Positions 25,778 to 34,826 of a stretch of 64,000 nt of DNA are shown in pieces; the first letter of the stretch is position 1; every line of letters begins with the position of its first letter. The DNA comes from Kaustia mangrovi (lineage in GTDB: Bacteria > Pseudomonadota > Alphaproteobacteria > Rhizobiales > Im1), in contig NZ_CP058214.1 of the NCBI RefSeq assembly GCF_015482775.1, positions 3,090,501 to 3,154,500 on the forward strand. Direction: 5' to 3'. The position numbers and the translations under genes were made by a program. The notes under the pieces were generated by a model. That model saw only the letters and a list, made by a program, of their open reading frames with translations, had not been told where the DNA came from and did not search any database.

Positions 25778-26242
25778 ATGCTACTAGATGACATTGATAA
25801 AAAACTTCTTGCCATAATGCAAGAGGATGCTAGCCTTTCCGTCGCGCAGTTAGCCGAGCGTGTGGGGCTGACCACGACGCCATGCTGGCGTCGGCTCCAG
25901 CGCCTCGAGCGGGAGGGATATATCCGCGCGCGGGTCGCCTTGCTCGATCCCCAGAAGCTGGGGCTCGGCCTGTCGGTCTTCGTGCTGATCCGGACGGCCC
26001 ATCATACGGCCGACTGGCTGGAGCAGTTCTCGCGCACCGTCTCCGCATTCCCGGAGGTGGTGGAGGTCAACCGTCTCGCCGGCGAATACGACTATCTGCT
26101 GCGCGTCGTCACGCGCGATATCGCGTCGTACGACCGGTTCTACAAAAGGCTGATCGAGGCGGTGGACCTGAGCGATGTCACCTCAAGCTTCTCAATGGAA
26201 GAGATCAAATACGCAACGGCCCTGCCGCTCGACGAGCACTGA
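25778..26242 (+). CDS. Lrp/AsnC-family transcriptional regulator
   Basis: Regulator of 154 residues. The N-terminal HTH (LLAIMQEDASLSVAQLAERV, then GLTTTPCWRRLQRLE) is followed by the RAM/effector domain (VFVLIRTAHHTADWLEQFSR and VNRLAGEYDYLLRVV). Members respond to amino acids as oligomers. It is divergent from the MmgE/PrpD gene and its end overlaps the next gene, so it probably controls both directions. The first 60 coding bases are less GC-rich than the rest. Confidence 0.92.
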   Translation: MLLDDIDKKLLAIMQEDASLSVAQLAERVGLTTTPCWRRLQRLEREGYIRARVALLDPQKLGLGLSVFVLIRTAHHTADWLEQFSRTVSAFPEVVEVNRLAGEYDYLLRVVTRDIASYDRFYKRLIEAVDLSDVTSSFSMEEIKYATALPLDEH

Positions 26243-27911
26243 CGCGCTTCTCGCCCGCATCCGCGACGGCCTTCTCGGTGCCGGCGCGGCGGTGCCCGGC
26301 CCCTTCGGCGCGAAACCCCTCGTCTATGCCGACTACACCGCATCGGGCCGGTCGCTCGCCTTTCTCGAGACGGCGATTGCCGAGCGCGTCCTGCCCTATT
26401 ACGCCAACACCCATACGGAGACCTCCTATACCGGCCGGCAGTCCACCCGGCTGCGCGAGGGCGCGCGCGAGGCGGTGCGCCGCGGCGTCGGCGCGGACGG
26501 GCGCCATGCGGTGATCTTCGCCGGCTCCGGCGCGACCGGCGCGGTCGACCGGCTGGTGCAGGTGCTGGGGCTCAAGGCGCCGGAGGGCCTGCGCGCCGCG
26601 GTGCCGGAGCGCGACAGGCCCGTGGTCTTCGTCGGCCCCTACGAGCATCATTCCAACGAGCTGCCCTGGCGGGAATCCATTGCCCGGGTCGTGCGCATTC
26701 CGCTCGGCGCGGATGGCCGGCCCTGCCTGTCGGCACTGGAGGAGGCGCTCGCCGCCCATGCCGACCGGCCGCTCAAGGTGGGCGCGTTCTCCGCCGCCTC
26801 GAACGTGACCGGCATCAGGACCGACCTCGACGCCATTGCGCGGGCCATGCACGCCCATGGCGGTATCGTGGTCTGCGACTATGCTGCGGGCGGGCCCTAC
26901 ATGCCCATCCGCATGGTCGAGAGCGCCCCCGGCGCCGGCGACCACAAGGACGCGGCGGTGATCTCGCCGCACAAATTCGTCGGCGGCCCCGGCACGCCCG
27001 GCATCTTGGTCGCCGACCGCGCGCTCTTCGCAAACAGCGTGCCGGCGGTCTCCGGCGGCGGCACGGTGAGCTACGTCACCGCCGACAGCCATTGCTATGT
27101 CCGCGATCCCGAGCGGCGGGAGGAGGCGGGCACGCCGGGCATCGTGGAAAGCATCCGGGCGGGCCTCGTCTTCCAGCTCAAGCAGGATGTCGGCACGGAG
27201 GCGATCGCGGAGCGCGAGGCGCTCTTCGTCCGCCGCGCCCTGGAGGCCTGGGGTGGCGAGCCGGCCATCGCGCTTCTCGGGCCGGAGGATGCCGACCGGC
27301 TCGCGATCTTCTCCTTCAACATCCGGGTCGGGGGGAAGTGCCTGCACCACAATTTCGTGGTGGCGCTGCTCAACGACCTCTTCGGCATCCAGGCGCGCGG
27401 CGGGTGCTCCTGCGCCGGGCCCTATGCGCACGATCTGCTGGGGCTCGCATGCGAGGATGCCCGGCGGCACGAGGCGCTTGTCGGGCGCGGTCTCGGCCTG
27501 TTCCGCCCCGGCTGGGCCCGGCTCGGCTTCAACTTCTTCCTGGACGAGGCGGAGGCCGACTACATTGTCCGCGCCGTGCTGTTCGTCGCGCGCCACGGGG
27601 CGCGGTTCCTGGCGTCCTACCGGCCCGATCCGGCGACGGGGGTGTGGATGCACAGCGCGGGCAAGCCCCCGGCGACGCTGGAGTTTGCTGATCTGTGCGC
27701 CGCCTGGCGCGGCGGGGATGAGGTGGCGGCGGGCCGGGAACGCGCTCCGGATTATGAAACCTGCCTTGCCGCCGCGCACGATGCGGCGCATATGACGGGG
27801 CCGGCGCCGGAGCGCGTCGTTCTGGACGAGGAGGCGGAGGCCGCGAGATGGTTCTGGATGCCCCATGAGGCAGGAGAGCTCATGGCCGGGGTCGGCGATG
27901 GCGCCCGGTGA
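26175..27911 (+). CDS. class-V aminotransferase / cysteine desulfurase-like PLP enzyme
   Basis: PLP-dependent enzyme of 578 residues, about 170 longer than typical cysteine desulfurases. The Schiff-base Lys is in AAVISPHKFVGGPGTPG near 268. The cofactor-binding and histidine region is GPYEHHSNELPWRES near 156, and a reactive Cys loop GGCSCAGPYAHDLLG lies near 411. A C-terminal extension follows from about 480. The start must overlap the Lrp gene by 68 bases: the conserved N-terminus (LLARIRDGLLGAGAAVPGPF) begins before the Lrp stop, and no ATG, GTG or TTG occurs in frame between 26175 and it. Function could be desulfuration or C-S/C-N cleavage of an amino acid; the substrate is not known. The acetyltransferase follows with a 14-base overlap. 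Confidence 0.85.
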   Translation: MSPQASQWKRSNTQRPCRSTSTDALLARIRDGLLGAGAAVPGPFGAKPLVYADYTASGRSLAFLETAIAERVLPYYANTHTETSYTGRQSTRLREGAREAVRRGVGADGRHAVIFAGSGATGAVDRLVQVLGLKAPEGLRAAVPERDRPVVFVGPYEHHSNELPWRESIARVVRIPLGADGRPCLSALEEALAAHADRPLKVGAFSAASNVTGIRTDLDAIARAMHAHGGIVVCDYAAGGPYMPIRMVESAPGAGDHKDAAVISPHKFVGGPGTPGILVADRALFANSVPAVSGGGTVSYVTADSHCYVRDPERREEAGTPGIVESIRAGLVFQLKQDVGTEAIAEREALFVRRALEAWGGEPAIALLGPEDADRLAIFSFNIRVGGKCLHHNFVVALLNDLFGIQARGGCSCAGPYAHDLLGLACEDARRHEALVGRGLGLFRPGWARLGFNFFLDEAEADYIVRAVLFVARHGARFLASYRPDPATGVWMHSAGKPPATLEFADLCAAWRGGDEVAAGRERAPDYETCLAAAHDAAHMTGPAPERVVLDEEAEAARWFWMPHEAGELMAGVGDGAR

Positions 27912-28650
27912 TGCCGCATATTCGGTGGCGCTCGACCGGGAGGGGCTGACCGCCTTTCCCGCGCTCGAGGAGGTCGAGCGCGACGGCTGGTTCTTCCGGG
28001 CGTCCGGCGGGCTCAACCGGCGCGTCGATTCCGCCACCGTGCACAATCCCGATATGGCAAGCCTCGGAGACCGTCTCCGGAACGTTTCCGCCTTTTACGC
28101 GGAACGGTCCCAGGACAGTCTCGTGCGCGTTCCCGCGCTGTGGCCGGATTTCGAATTCGCGCTCGCCGCGCAAGGCTGGCGGCGCTTCCGGCCCTGCCTC
28201 GTCCTGGAGCGGCCGCTCGGCGACCATGCGGGGCCGCCGGCGCCCGGTGCGCTCAAGGAGGTGCCGCTGGAGCGCTGGGTCTCGGTCCTGACCGCGGCGG
28301 GCGGCGTGAAACCCGGCAACGAGGCGGCCTTCCGCGCGATCCAGGACCGGCTCTCGGCACCGGCCCACCGGTTCGTATGGGCCGGAGATGACGGCGAGCC
28401 CCGGGGCGCGGCCATGCTGGTGCGCACCGGGCAGCGCGCCGGCCTGCTCAACATGATCGTTCACCCGCAAGCCCGCGGGCAGGGGATCTCGCGCCGGATC
28501 ATGGAGGGCCTTCATGGCTGGGCCAGGGCGCAGGGATTGTCCGGCCTCTGGCTCCAGGTGTTCGAGGAAAACACGCCCGCCATCCGGCTTTATCGCAGCG
28601 AGGGGTGGCTTTTCCGGTACCGCTACTGGTACTGGGAACCCATTATCTGA
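27898..28650 (+). CDS. GNAT-family N-acetyltransferase
   Basis: Acetyltransferase of 250 residues. The acetyl-CoA binding motif of the GNAT fold is visible in MIVHPQARGQGISRRIMEGL near residue 186-205, followed by GLWLQVFEENTPAIRLYRS, which is motif B. The N-terminal half looks like a degenerate second GNAT domain or a substrate domain (FPALEEVERDGWFFRASGG). ATG 27898 overlaps the aminotransferase stop by 14 bases, implying coupling. An in-frame ATG at 27865 is possible. The proximity suggests that it acetylates the product or substrate of the neighbouring PLP enzyme. Confidence 0.85.
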   Translation: MAPGDAAYSVALDREGLTAFPALEEVERDGWFFRASGGLNRRVDSATVHNPDMASLGDRLRNVSAFYAERSQDSLVRVPALWPDFEFALAAQGWRRFRPCLVLERPLGDHAGPPAPGALKEVPLERWVSVLTAAGGVKPGNEAAFRAIQDRLSAPAHRFVWAGDDGEPRGAAMLVRTGQRAGLLNMIVHPQARGQGISRRIMEGLHGWARAQGLSGLWLQVFEENTPAIRLYRSEGWLFRYRYWYWEPII

Positions 28651-28679
28651 TCGACAGACACGGGAGGATATCGGTCGAT

Positions 28680-29636
28680 ATGTCTATCTGGAAAACCATG
28701 GTCGCCGGGGTTGCCGCACTCACCATCGCCGGCGCGGCGCATGCGGCGGACTACCCGACGAAGGACATCACCATCATCGTGCCGTTCAAGCCGGGCGGCG
28801 CGGTCGACACCACCTCGCGCATCATCGCGGAGGCTTCCAAGGGCTACATGGACGGCGTGGAGCTGAAGGTGGAGAACCGCGACGGCGGCAGCGGCGTCGT
28901 CGGCCAGACCTACGCGGCCAACGCCACGCCCGACGGCTACACGGTGCTCGCCATGACGAGCTCGGTCGTCACCAATCCCGAGCTCAAGGGCGCGAGCTAC
29001 AAGGTCTCCGACTTCACGCCGGTCGCGCTCTACACGCTCGACCCGGAGGTGATCGCGGTTCCCGCCGGCTCGCCGTTCAAGACCATCGAGGACTTCATCG
29101 CCGCGGCCAAGGAGCGCAAGCTCAACATCGTCAATTCCGGCATTGGCACCTCTCATCACATGGCGGGGCTCGCCATCGAGAACGGCTCCGGGCTGACCTT
29201 CAACTACGTCAATACACGCGGCTTCGGCGACCAGCTCCAGGCGGTGCTGGGCGGCCATGTGGACGCCGCGCTGTGGCCCTATGGCGAGGCCAAGCAGCAT
29301 GCCGATGCGGGCTCCATCCGCATTCTCGCCGTCGCGCTCGATGACCGCATGGAGGCCCTGCCGGACGTGCCGACCTGGGATGAGGCCGGTCTCGGCGTCG
29401 AGGCCTGGACGACCTTCCGCGGCTGGGGCGTGCCGAAGGGAACGCCGGACGAGGCGGTGGCCTATCTCGCCGATCTCCTCCAGCAGGTGAGCGAGGACGA
29501 GGGCTATATCGAGAAGATAACCGACGCCGGCTATCCGCTCGCCTATCGCGACGCGGCAGGCTTCAAGAAGATCATCGACAGCTACGCCACGCTCACCGGC
29601 AAGATCATCAAGGAGCAGGGCTTCGGCAAGGAGTAG
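28680..29636 (+). CDS. tripartite tricarboxylate transporter substrate-binding protein (TctC)
   Basis: Periplasmic binding protein of 318 residues with a signal peptide (MVAGVAALTIAGAAHA, cleavage before ADYP). The Bug/TctC start ITIIVPFKPGGAVDTTSRII is followed by the PDGYTVL motif near residue 80 and the second lobe motif NSGIGTSHHMAGLAI near 152. It captures carboxylates for the TctAB membrane complex encoded immediately downstream. GGGAGGA precedes the start. It follows the acetyltransferase by 29 bases, so the operon may begin at the Lrp gene. Confidence 0.92.
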   Translation: MSIWKTMVAGVAALTIAGAAHAADYPTKDITIIVPFKPGGAVDTTSRIIAEASKGYMDGVELKVENRDGGSGVVGQTYAANATPDGYTVLAMTSSVVTNPELKGASYKVSDFTPVALYTLDPEVIAVPAGSPFKTIEDFIAAAKERKLNIVNSGIGTSHHMAGLAIENGSGLTFNYVNTRGFGDQLQAVLGGHVDAALWPYGEAKQHADAGSIRILAVALDDRMEALPDVPTWDEAGLGVEAWTTFRGWGVPKGTPDEAVAYLADLLQQVSEDEGYIEKITDAGYPLAYRDAAGFKKIIDSYATLTGKIIKEQGFGKE

Positions 29637-29644
29637 AGTAGGGG

Positions 29645-29791
29645 GCATCACCCCATCACCCTCCCATCGCGTTACGCGATGGGCTCCTCCCTCTCTCGCG
29701 AGGGGAGAGGGAAAGGCAAGCGGATCGGCAGGCGAACCCTCTTCCTTTGCGGGAGAGGGTGGCGCCGCCAAGCGCGCCGGGTGAGGGGGTG
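29645..29791. repeat. dispersed palindromic element between tctC and tctB
   Basis: About 147 bases holding the hairpins cccatcgc-gttac-gcgatggg and ctctctcgcgaggggagagg, then a mirrored ccctcttcc...gggagaggg part and a ggcgcc...gcgccgg end. The same order of parts occurs at 38775-38913 between two oligopeptide transporter genes. It lies inside the TTT operon. The repeat probably lowers expression of the membrane subunits relative to the binding protein. Confidence 0.8.
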
Positions 29792-29822
29792 CACAGGACG
29801 GGCGAGAGAGGGAGAGAAAGCC

Positions 29823-30293
29823 ATGCAGGGTGCGTCCGGACGCTTGCGGCCCGATTTTTGGCTGGGACTGATCCTTGCCGCGGGCGGCGCCTGGGCGGCG
29901 AAAGAGGCCTATGGCTTCGATGAACGCTCCTGGGCCTATCCCTTCTCGCTCGCCGTCGCGCTCGCCGGATTCGGCGCCGTCATCGCCCTGCGCGTGCTGA
30001 TCGCACCGGGCCGCGACAACAGCGCCATCGGTTCGCCACATGCCATCGCCACGGCCGCCCTGCCCGGCGGCGTCGTCCTGGCGCTGTGGGCGTGGGCCTT
30101 GTCCGCCGGGGCGGGCTATCTCGTTCCGAGCGTCCTGGCCGCCAGCGCGCTCGCCGCGATCGCCGGCGTGCGCGATCCGCTGCGGATCGCGGCCTACGGG
30201 CTTGGAACGGCCGCCGCCGTCTTCGTGCTCTTCGGCATCCTGTTCAACACGCCGCTTCCCCTGCTGGAGCCGGTCAAGGCCCTGCTGGGCTGA
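29823..30293 (+). CDS. tripartite tricarboxylate transporter small membrane subunit (TctB)
   Basis: Membrane protein of 156 residues with four hydrophobic helices (FWLGLILAAGGAWAAKEA, PFSLAVALAGFGAVIALRVL, PGGVVLALWAWALSAGAGYL, AAVFVLFGILFNTPLPLL), the expected TctB topology. ATG 29823 follows gagagggagag; the frame opens far upstream inside the palindromic element but without support. It lies between tctC and tctA and ends 11 bases before tctA. It stabilises and couples the large permease subunit. Confidence 0.88.
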   Translation: MQGASGRLRPDFWLGLILAAGGAWAAKEAYGFDERSWAYPFSLAVALAGFGAVIALRVLIAPGRDNSAIGSPHAIATAALPGGVVLALWAWALSAGAGYLVPSVLAASALAAIAGVRDPLRIAAYGLGTAAAVFVLFGILFNTPLPLLEPVKALLG

Positions 30294-30304
30294 CAACAGG
30301 GGAC

Positions 30305-31846
30305 ATGCCCGTGGACATTCTCGCCATCGGTTTCGCGACGCTGTTCGAGCCCACCACCCTTCTCATGCTCATGGTCGGCGTGGTGGCCGGCCTCGTCATC
30401 GGCTCCATTCCGGGCCTCAACGACAATATCGCCTTCGCCGTCTTCATCCCCTTCTCCTTCTCCATGGGGGCCGAGCATGCACTCGCCCTGATGGTCGGGG
30501 TCTATTGCGCGACGGCCATCGGCGGGGCGATCCCGGCGATCATGGTGCGTGTGCCGGGAACGGCGTCGGCCATGCTCACCGGCATCGACGGCAACGCGAT
30601 GGCAAGGCGGGGAGAGGCGGGGACCGCCCTGTCGCTGTCCATCACATCCTCCGTCGTCGGCGGCATCGCGAGCGCCGTCGTGCTCGTGTTCTTCGCACCG
30701 CTGCTCGCCCAGTTCGCCCTGCGCTTCGGCTATGTGGAGAACTTCGCGCTCGGCGTGCTCGGCATGGCGAGCGTGGTGGGCATGCTGTCGGGCAATGTGG
30801 TCAAGGGCCTCGTCTCCGCGGCGCTGGGCCTGCTGGTCGCGACCATCGGCTTCAGCCTGGAGACGGGCTTTCCGCGCTTCACCTTCGGCGAGGCCAATCT
30901 CATCGAGGGCGTGCCCTTCGTGCCGCTGCTCGTCGGCCTGTTCGGCATGACGGCGGTCTTCGAGCTTCTCGACGAGATCGCGCGCGAGCGCCGCGCCGGC
31001 GGCGGCACGGAAGGCCTGCCCGTCATCGGCTCGCTGAAGCTGCCGCGCGAGCTCGTCCGCCGCATGGTGCCGACCTGGGCGAAGAGCGCCGCCATCGGCA
31101 ACGTCATCGGCGTCATCCCGGGGGCCGGCGCGCTGATGGCCATCTATCTCTCCTACGATCAGGCCGCGCGTCGCTACCGCGCCCGCTATGAGGGCCGCGA
31201 CGGGGCGCCGGACTGGGGGCGCGGTGCGCCGGAGGGCGTGGCCGCGCCGGAAGCGGCCAACAATGCGGTCGTGGCGAGCTCCATGGTGCCATTGCTGTCG
31301 CTCGGCATTCCGGGCAATTCGGTGTCGGCGCTGTTCATCGCCGCGCTCGCCATCCAGGGCATGGTGCCGGGGCCGCTTCTGTTCATCCAGCACAAGGACA
31401 TCGCCTGGATGATCATTGTGGGCTTCCTGATCGCCAATATCGTCATGGGGCCCGTCGCCTATCTGATGGTCAAGACGCTGACGCGCCTGGTGTTCTCCAT
31501 CTCCAAGGAGGCCATGGCCGGGGCTATCGCGCTTCTGTGCCTCACCGGCGCCTATGCGGACGGCAACAGCATGTTCAACATCTGGGTCGCGCTCGTCGCC
31601 GGCACGGCGGGTTATGCCATGCACAAGGTCAACATTCCGCTCGCGCCCGCCATCCTCGCCATCATCCTCGGCCAGCGGATCGAGGATTCCCTCATCAACT
31701 CCCTCACCATCTCCAATGGCGACTGGTTCGTCTTCATCGATCCCGTCGGCCACCCGATCAGTCTGGGGCTGCTCGCCGTGGCCGCATTGTTCATGGTCGG
31801 CCCGACGCTCAGCCGTCTGCGCGCGCGCCGGCCGCGCACCGCCTGA
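30305..31846 (+). CDS. tripartite tricarboxylate transporter large permease (TctA)
   Basis: Permease of 513 residues with about 11-12 membrane helices. Family motifs include GLVIGSIPGLNDNIAFAVFI near 28-47, which carries the 'PGL' loop, its repeat IGNVIGVIPGAGALMAIYLS near 263, and EAANNAVVASSMVPLLSLGI near 317, which is strongly conserved in TctA. ATG 30305 has aggggac upstream. With tctB and tctC it forms a complete sodium- or proton-driven carboxylate importer. The lyase and amidohydrolase genes start about 350 bases downstream on the same strand, which suggests that they process the imported acid. Confidence 0.93.
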   Translation: MPVDILAIGFATLFEPTTLLMLMVGVVAGLVIGSIPGLNDNIAFAVFIPFSFSMGAEHALALMVGVYCATAIGGAIPAIMVRVPGTASAMLTGIDGNAMARRGEAGTALSLSITSSVVGGIASAVVLVFFAPLLAQFALRFGYVENFALGVLGMASVVGMLSGNVVKGLVSAALGLLVATIGFSLETGFPRFTFGEANLIEGVPFVPLLVGLFGMTAVFELLDEIARERRAGGGTEGLPVIGSLKLPRELVRRMVPTWAKSAAIGNVIGVIPGAGALMAIYLSYDQAARRYRARYEGRDGAPDWGRGAPEGVAAPEAANNAVVASSMVPLLSLGIPGNSVSALFIAALAIQGMVPGPLLFIQHKDIAWMIIVGFLIANIVMGPVAYLMVKTLTRLVFSISKEAMAGAIALLCLTGAYADGNSMFNIWVALVAGTAGYAMHKVNIPLAPAILAIILGQRIEDSLINSLTISNGDWFVFIDPVGHPISLGLLAVAALFMVGPTLSRLRARRPRTA

Positions 31847-31889
31847 CGAGGCACGCATTGATATGTTGCTTGAACGGCAGCCAAAACCA

Positions 31890-32126
31890 CCGATGTCGTC
31901 CCGGGACTTGTTCCCGGGACCCATTGGGCTGTCCGACTGCATAGAACCTCGCATTCTATTCGTCATCCCCGCGCAAGCGGGGATCCATCTTGCCGCCGCC
32001 GCGTGGATTCCCGCTTTCGCGGGAATGACGGAGGCGTGGCGAGGGTAATGATGACCATGGTCGGCTTGACGGGTCGCTCTGCTGCATCGTCATTGGATCC
32101 CGGCAACGAGTGCCGGGATGACGCAA
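31890..32126. repeat. several REP-like palindromes in a 354-base gene-free stretch
   Basis: The gap 31847-32200 has no gene. It contains tcgtcccgggac-ttg-ttcccgggac at 31894-31920, atccccgc-gcaa-gcggggat at 31965-31986, attcccgc-tttc-gcgggaat nearby at 32008-32027, and atcccggc-aacgagt-gccgggat at about 32097-32119. All four resemble the repeats seen elsewhere in the window. No T-rich terminator was found. Whether transcription passes from tctA into the lyase gene is unclear. Confidence 0.8.
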
Positions 32127-32200
32127 GAGTTTATTGGCGAGGTCCGGACCCTGAATCCATCTCGTCGGAGCAATAACAAGGAGGCTCGAAGACCCCTCAA

Positions 32201-33571
32201 ATGGCCCACATCATCGATCACGAATTCTACAAGGACAGCTGGGGCACGCCGGAAATGCGGGCGGTGTTCGACGACCGCGCGCGCTTCGAGCGCTGGCTCG
32301 ATATCGAGGCGACGCTGGCCGAGATCCAGGCCGGGCTCGGCATCGTGCCCGAGGAGGCCGCGCGCGAGATCCGCGCCAAGGCCCGCTTCGCGTGCATCGA
32401 CGAAGACCGTATGCGCGAGGACCTCGGCTCGACCGGCCACACGCTGATGGCGCTTCTCAACGGGCTGGAGCGTGCCTGCGAGAAGCCGCATGGCGAATGG
32501 ATCCATTACGGGCCGACCACGCAGGACATCCAGGACACCGGCGCGGTGCTGGAGATGCGCGACGCCTGGGCGATCCTGGTGCGCGACCTGAAGCGGCTGG
32601 AGGCGGCCTGCCTTGCGCTCGCCGAGCGGCATGCCGCGACCCCTATGGTGGGGCGCACCCATGGCCAGCACGGCCTGCCCATGACCCTGGGCATGAAGAT
32701 CGCCGGCTGGGCGGCGGAGCTGCGCCGCGACATCGAGCGCATGAAGGATATCCCGAGCCGCGCCTTCTTCGTCATGCTCCATGGCGGTGTCGGCACGCAG
32801 GCGAGCTTCGGTGCGGCCGCGGAGGAGACGACGAAGCGTTTCGCGGCGCATTACGGGCTGTTCGTGCCGCCGACCTGCTGGGCCAATGCCCGCGACGGCA
32901 TGGCGGAATACCAGACGGTGCTCGGCATCGTCGCCGGCACGCTCGGGCGCATCGCCAACGAGGTGTTCGAGCTCTCGCGCACCGAGGTCTCCGAACTGCA
33001 CGAGCCGACGCCGAAGACCATGGTCGGCTCCACCACCATGCCGCACAAGCGCAATGCCGTGCGCTCGGAGTTCACCGGCGCCATGGTGAAGGTGGTCATG
33101 AACAACACGCTGCTCGGCCTTCAGGGCATGATCGTCGAGCATGAACGCGACACCCGCGTCTGGCGGCTCGACTGGCATTCCCTCCCCGAAAGCTCGCTCA
33201 TGCTGCACAAGGCGCTCGCCCACATGATCGCGGTCGTGGAGGGCCTCGATGTCGACGAGGCGCGGATCGCCGCCAATCTCGACATGCTGGGCGGGGCCAT
33301 CATGTCGGAGGCGGTGATGTTCCATCTGGGCACCCGGCTCGGCAAGCAGACGGCCCATCACGTCCTCCACGAGGCGACCATGGAGGCCGCCGAGACCGGG
33401 CGTCCGTTCCGCGAGGCCGTGCTGGGCCACCCCGCCCTTCAGGGCGTGATCGCGGCCGAGGAGCTTGAGGGGCTCATGGACTATTCCCAATATCTGGGAA
33501 CGGCGGAGGCCCAGGTGCACGCTGTCATCGCCGAAAGCCGCAAGCGTGCCGAGACGGATCCGGAAGTATAG
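32201..33571 (+). CDS. PurB-type lyase of the fumarase/aspartase superfamily
   Basis: C-N or C-O lyase of 456 residues. The superfamily signature GSTTMPHKRNAVRSEF near 276 includes the flexible catalytic loop. The second conserved region HYGPTTQDIQDTGAVLEM lies near 102, and TPMVGRTHGQHGLPMTLGMK near 148 holds the conserved His pair. It fits the adenylosuccinate lyase/carboxymuconate cycloisomerase branch. No purine genes are nearby, and it is embedded in a transport and hydrolase cluster, so it is probably catabolic: cleaving an N-substituted aspartate or succinate to fumarate and an amine. ATG 32201 is preceded by a weak purine stretch. The M20 gene follows after 13 bases. Confidence 0.85.
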   Translation: MAHIIDHEFYKDSWGTPEMRAVFDDRARFERWLDIEATLAEIQAGLGIVPEEAAREIRAKARFACIDEDRMREDLGSTGHTLMALLNGLERACEKPHGEWIHYGPTTQDIQDTGAVLEMRDAWAILVRDLKRLEAACLALAERHAATPMVGRTHGQHGLPMTLGMKIAGWAAELRRDIERMKDIPSRAFFVMLHGGVGTQASFGAAAEETTKRFAAHYGLFVPPTCWANARDGMAEYQTVLGIVAGTLGRIANEVFELSRTEVSELHEPTPKTMVGSTTMPHKRNAVRSEFTGAMVKVVMNNTLLGLQGMIVEHERDTRVWRLDWHSLPESSLMLHKALAHMIAVVEGLDVDEARIAANLDMLGGAIMSEAVMFHLGTRLGKQTAHHVLHEATMEAAETGRPFREAVLGHPALQGVIAAEELEGLMDYSQYLGTAEAQVHAVIAESRKRAETDPEV

Positions 33572-33584
33572 GAACGAGCAAACC

Positions 33585-34775
33585 ATGACCGAGACCAACG
33601 CAAAGACCTATTTCGACGCTCACCGCGACGAGCTCGTCGACTGGCGCCACGAGCTGCACCGCAATCCCGAGCTCGCCTTCGAGGAGCACTGGACGGCGGA
33701 TTTCCTGGCGGACAAGCTTCAGAGCTTCGGCTACGAGGTCGACCGCGGGCTTGGCGGTACCGGCGTCGTGGCGACATGGGGCTCGGGCAACGGGCCGGTC
33801 GTGGGGTTGCGCGCCGATATGGACGCGCTGCCCATCGATGAGCAGACGAACCTCGCCTACGCCTCCACCAAGCCCGGCAAGATGCATGCCTGCGGCCATG
33901 ACGGGCACATGACCATGCTGCTCGCCGCCGCGAAGTATTTCGCGGAGCAGGCCAGGCCGGAAGACGGCACGGTGCGGTTCATCTTCCAGCCGGCCGAGGA
34001 AGGCTATGCGGGTGCGGACAGGATGATCCGCGACGGCCTCTTCGAACGCTTCCCCTGCGACGCGGTCTACGGTCTCCACAATTGGCCGGGGCTCGAGACG
34101 GGTGCCTTCGCAGCGCGCGTCGGCCCGCAGATGGCCGCCTACGACATCTTCGAGATCAAGCTCACGGGCCAGGGCGCGCATGCCGCCATGCCGCATCTCG
34201 GCCGCGACATGCTGCTGGCCGCCAGCCATCTCGCCACCCAGCTCCAGAGCATCGTCTCGCGCTCCATCGACCCGCAGGACACCGCCGTCGTCAGCGTGAC
34301 CCAGATCCATGGCGGCGACGCCTGGAACGTGCTGCCGCCGGAGGTGGTGCTGCGTGGCTGCACGCGGCATTTCACGCCTCAGGCCCAGGATCTGGTGGAG
34401 GCCCGCATGGGCGAGATCTGCCGGGGCGTGGCGACCGCCTTCGGCATCGAGGTCGCGCTCGACTACCGGCGCACCTATCCGCCGACCGTCAACAGCGCGG
34501 AGGAAACGGAGACGAGCCTCGAGGCCGCCCGCGCGCTGGTCGGCGCCGAGCATGTGAGCGACACGCTGCCGGCTTCCATGGCGAGCGAGGACTTCGCCTT
34601 CATGCTGAAGGAGAAGCCGGGCTGCTATATCTGGCTCGGCGCGGGCAGCACGGAGGGCGGCAAGCTGCTCCATTCGCCCTCCTACGACTTCAACGACGAC
34701 ATCCTCACGCTCGGTGCCGCCTATTGGGTGGAGATCGCCCGCCACGGCCTCGGTGCGCTGAAGAGCGCGGCCTGA
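33585..34775 (+). CDS. M20-family amidohydrolase (hippurate/N-acyl-amino-acid hydrolase type)
   Basis: Metal-dependent amidohydrolase of 396 residues. The dinuclear metal site is seen in KMHACGHDGHMTMLLAAAKY near 100-118, FQPAEEGYAGADRMIRDG near 135, YGLHNWPG near 163 and the late SPSYDFNDDIL near 368. The lid domain contains GQGAHAAMPHLGRDM. It removes acyl groups from N-acylated amino acids. ATG 33585 lies 13 bases after the lyase stop, so both belong to one operon. Its substrate may be the same compound delivered by one of the neighbouring importers. Confidence 0.9.
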   Translation: MTETNAKTYFDAHRDELVDWRHELHRNPELAFEEHWTADFLADKLQSFGYEVDRGLGGTGVVATWGSGNGPVVGLRADMDALPIDEQTNLAYASTKPGKMHACGHDGHMTMLLAAAKYFAEQARPEDGTVRFIFQPAEEGYAGADRMIRDGLFERFPCDAVYGLHNWPGLETGAFAARVGPQMAAYDIFEIKLTGQGAHAAMPHLGRDMLLAASHLATQLQSIVSRSIDPQDTAVVSVTQIHGGDAWNVLPPEVVLRGCTRHFTPQAQDLVEARMGEICRGVATAFGIEVALDYRRTYPPTVNSAEETETSLEAARALVGAEHVSDTLPASMASEDFAFMLKEKPGCYIWLGAGSTEGGKLLHSPSYDFNDDILTLGAAYWVEIARHGLGALKSAA

Positions 34776-34826
34776 CGCAGCCCTTGGCCTCCACCGGCCG
34801 GGGCTGCTAGACTCCATGGCATGAGC

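Noticed and set aside
23970-25787. Plus-strand frame of 605 codons spanning the right array and the MmgE/PrpD gene
   Set aside because: It begins in repeats and continues antisense to a recognised gene.
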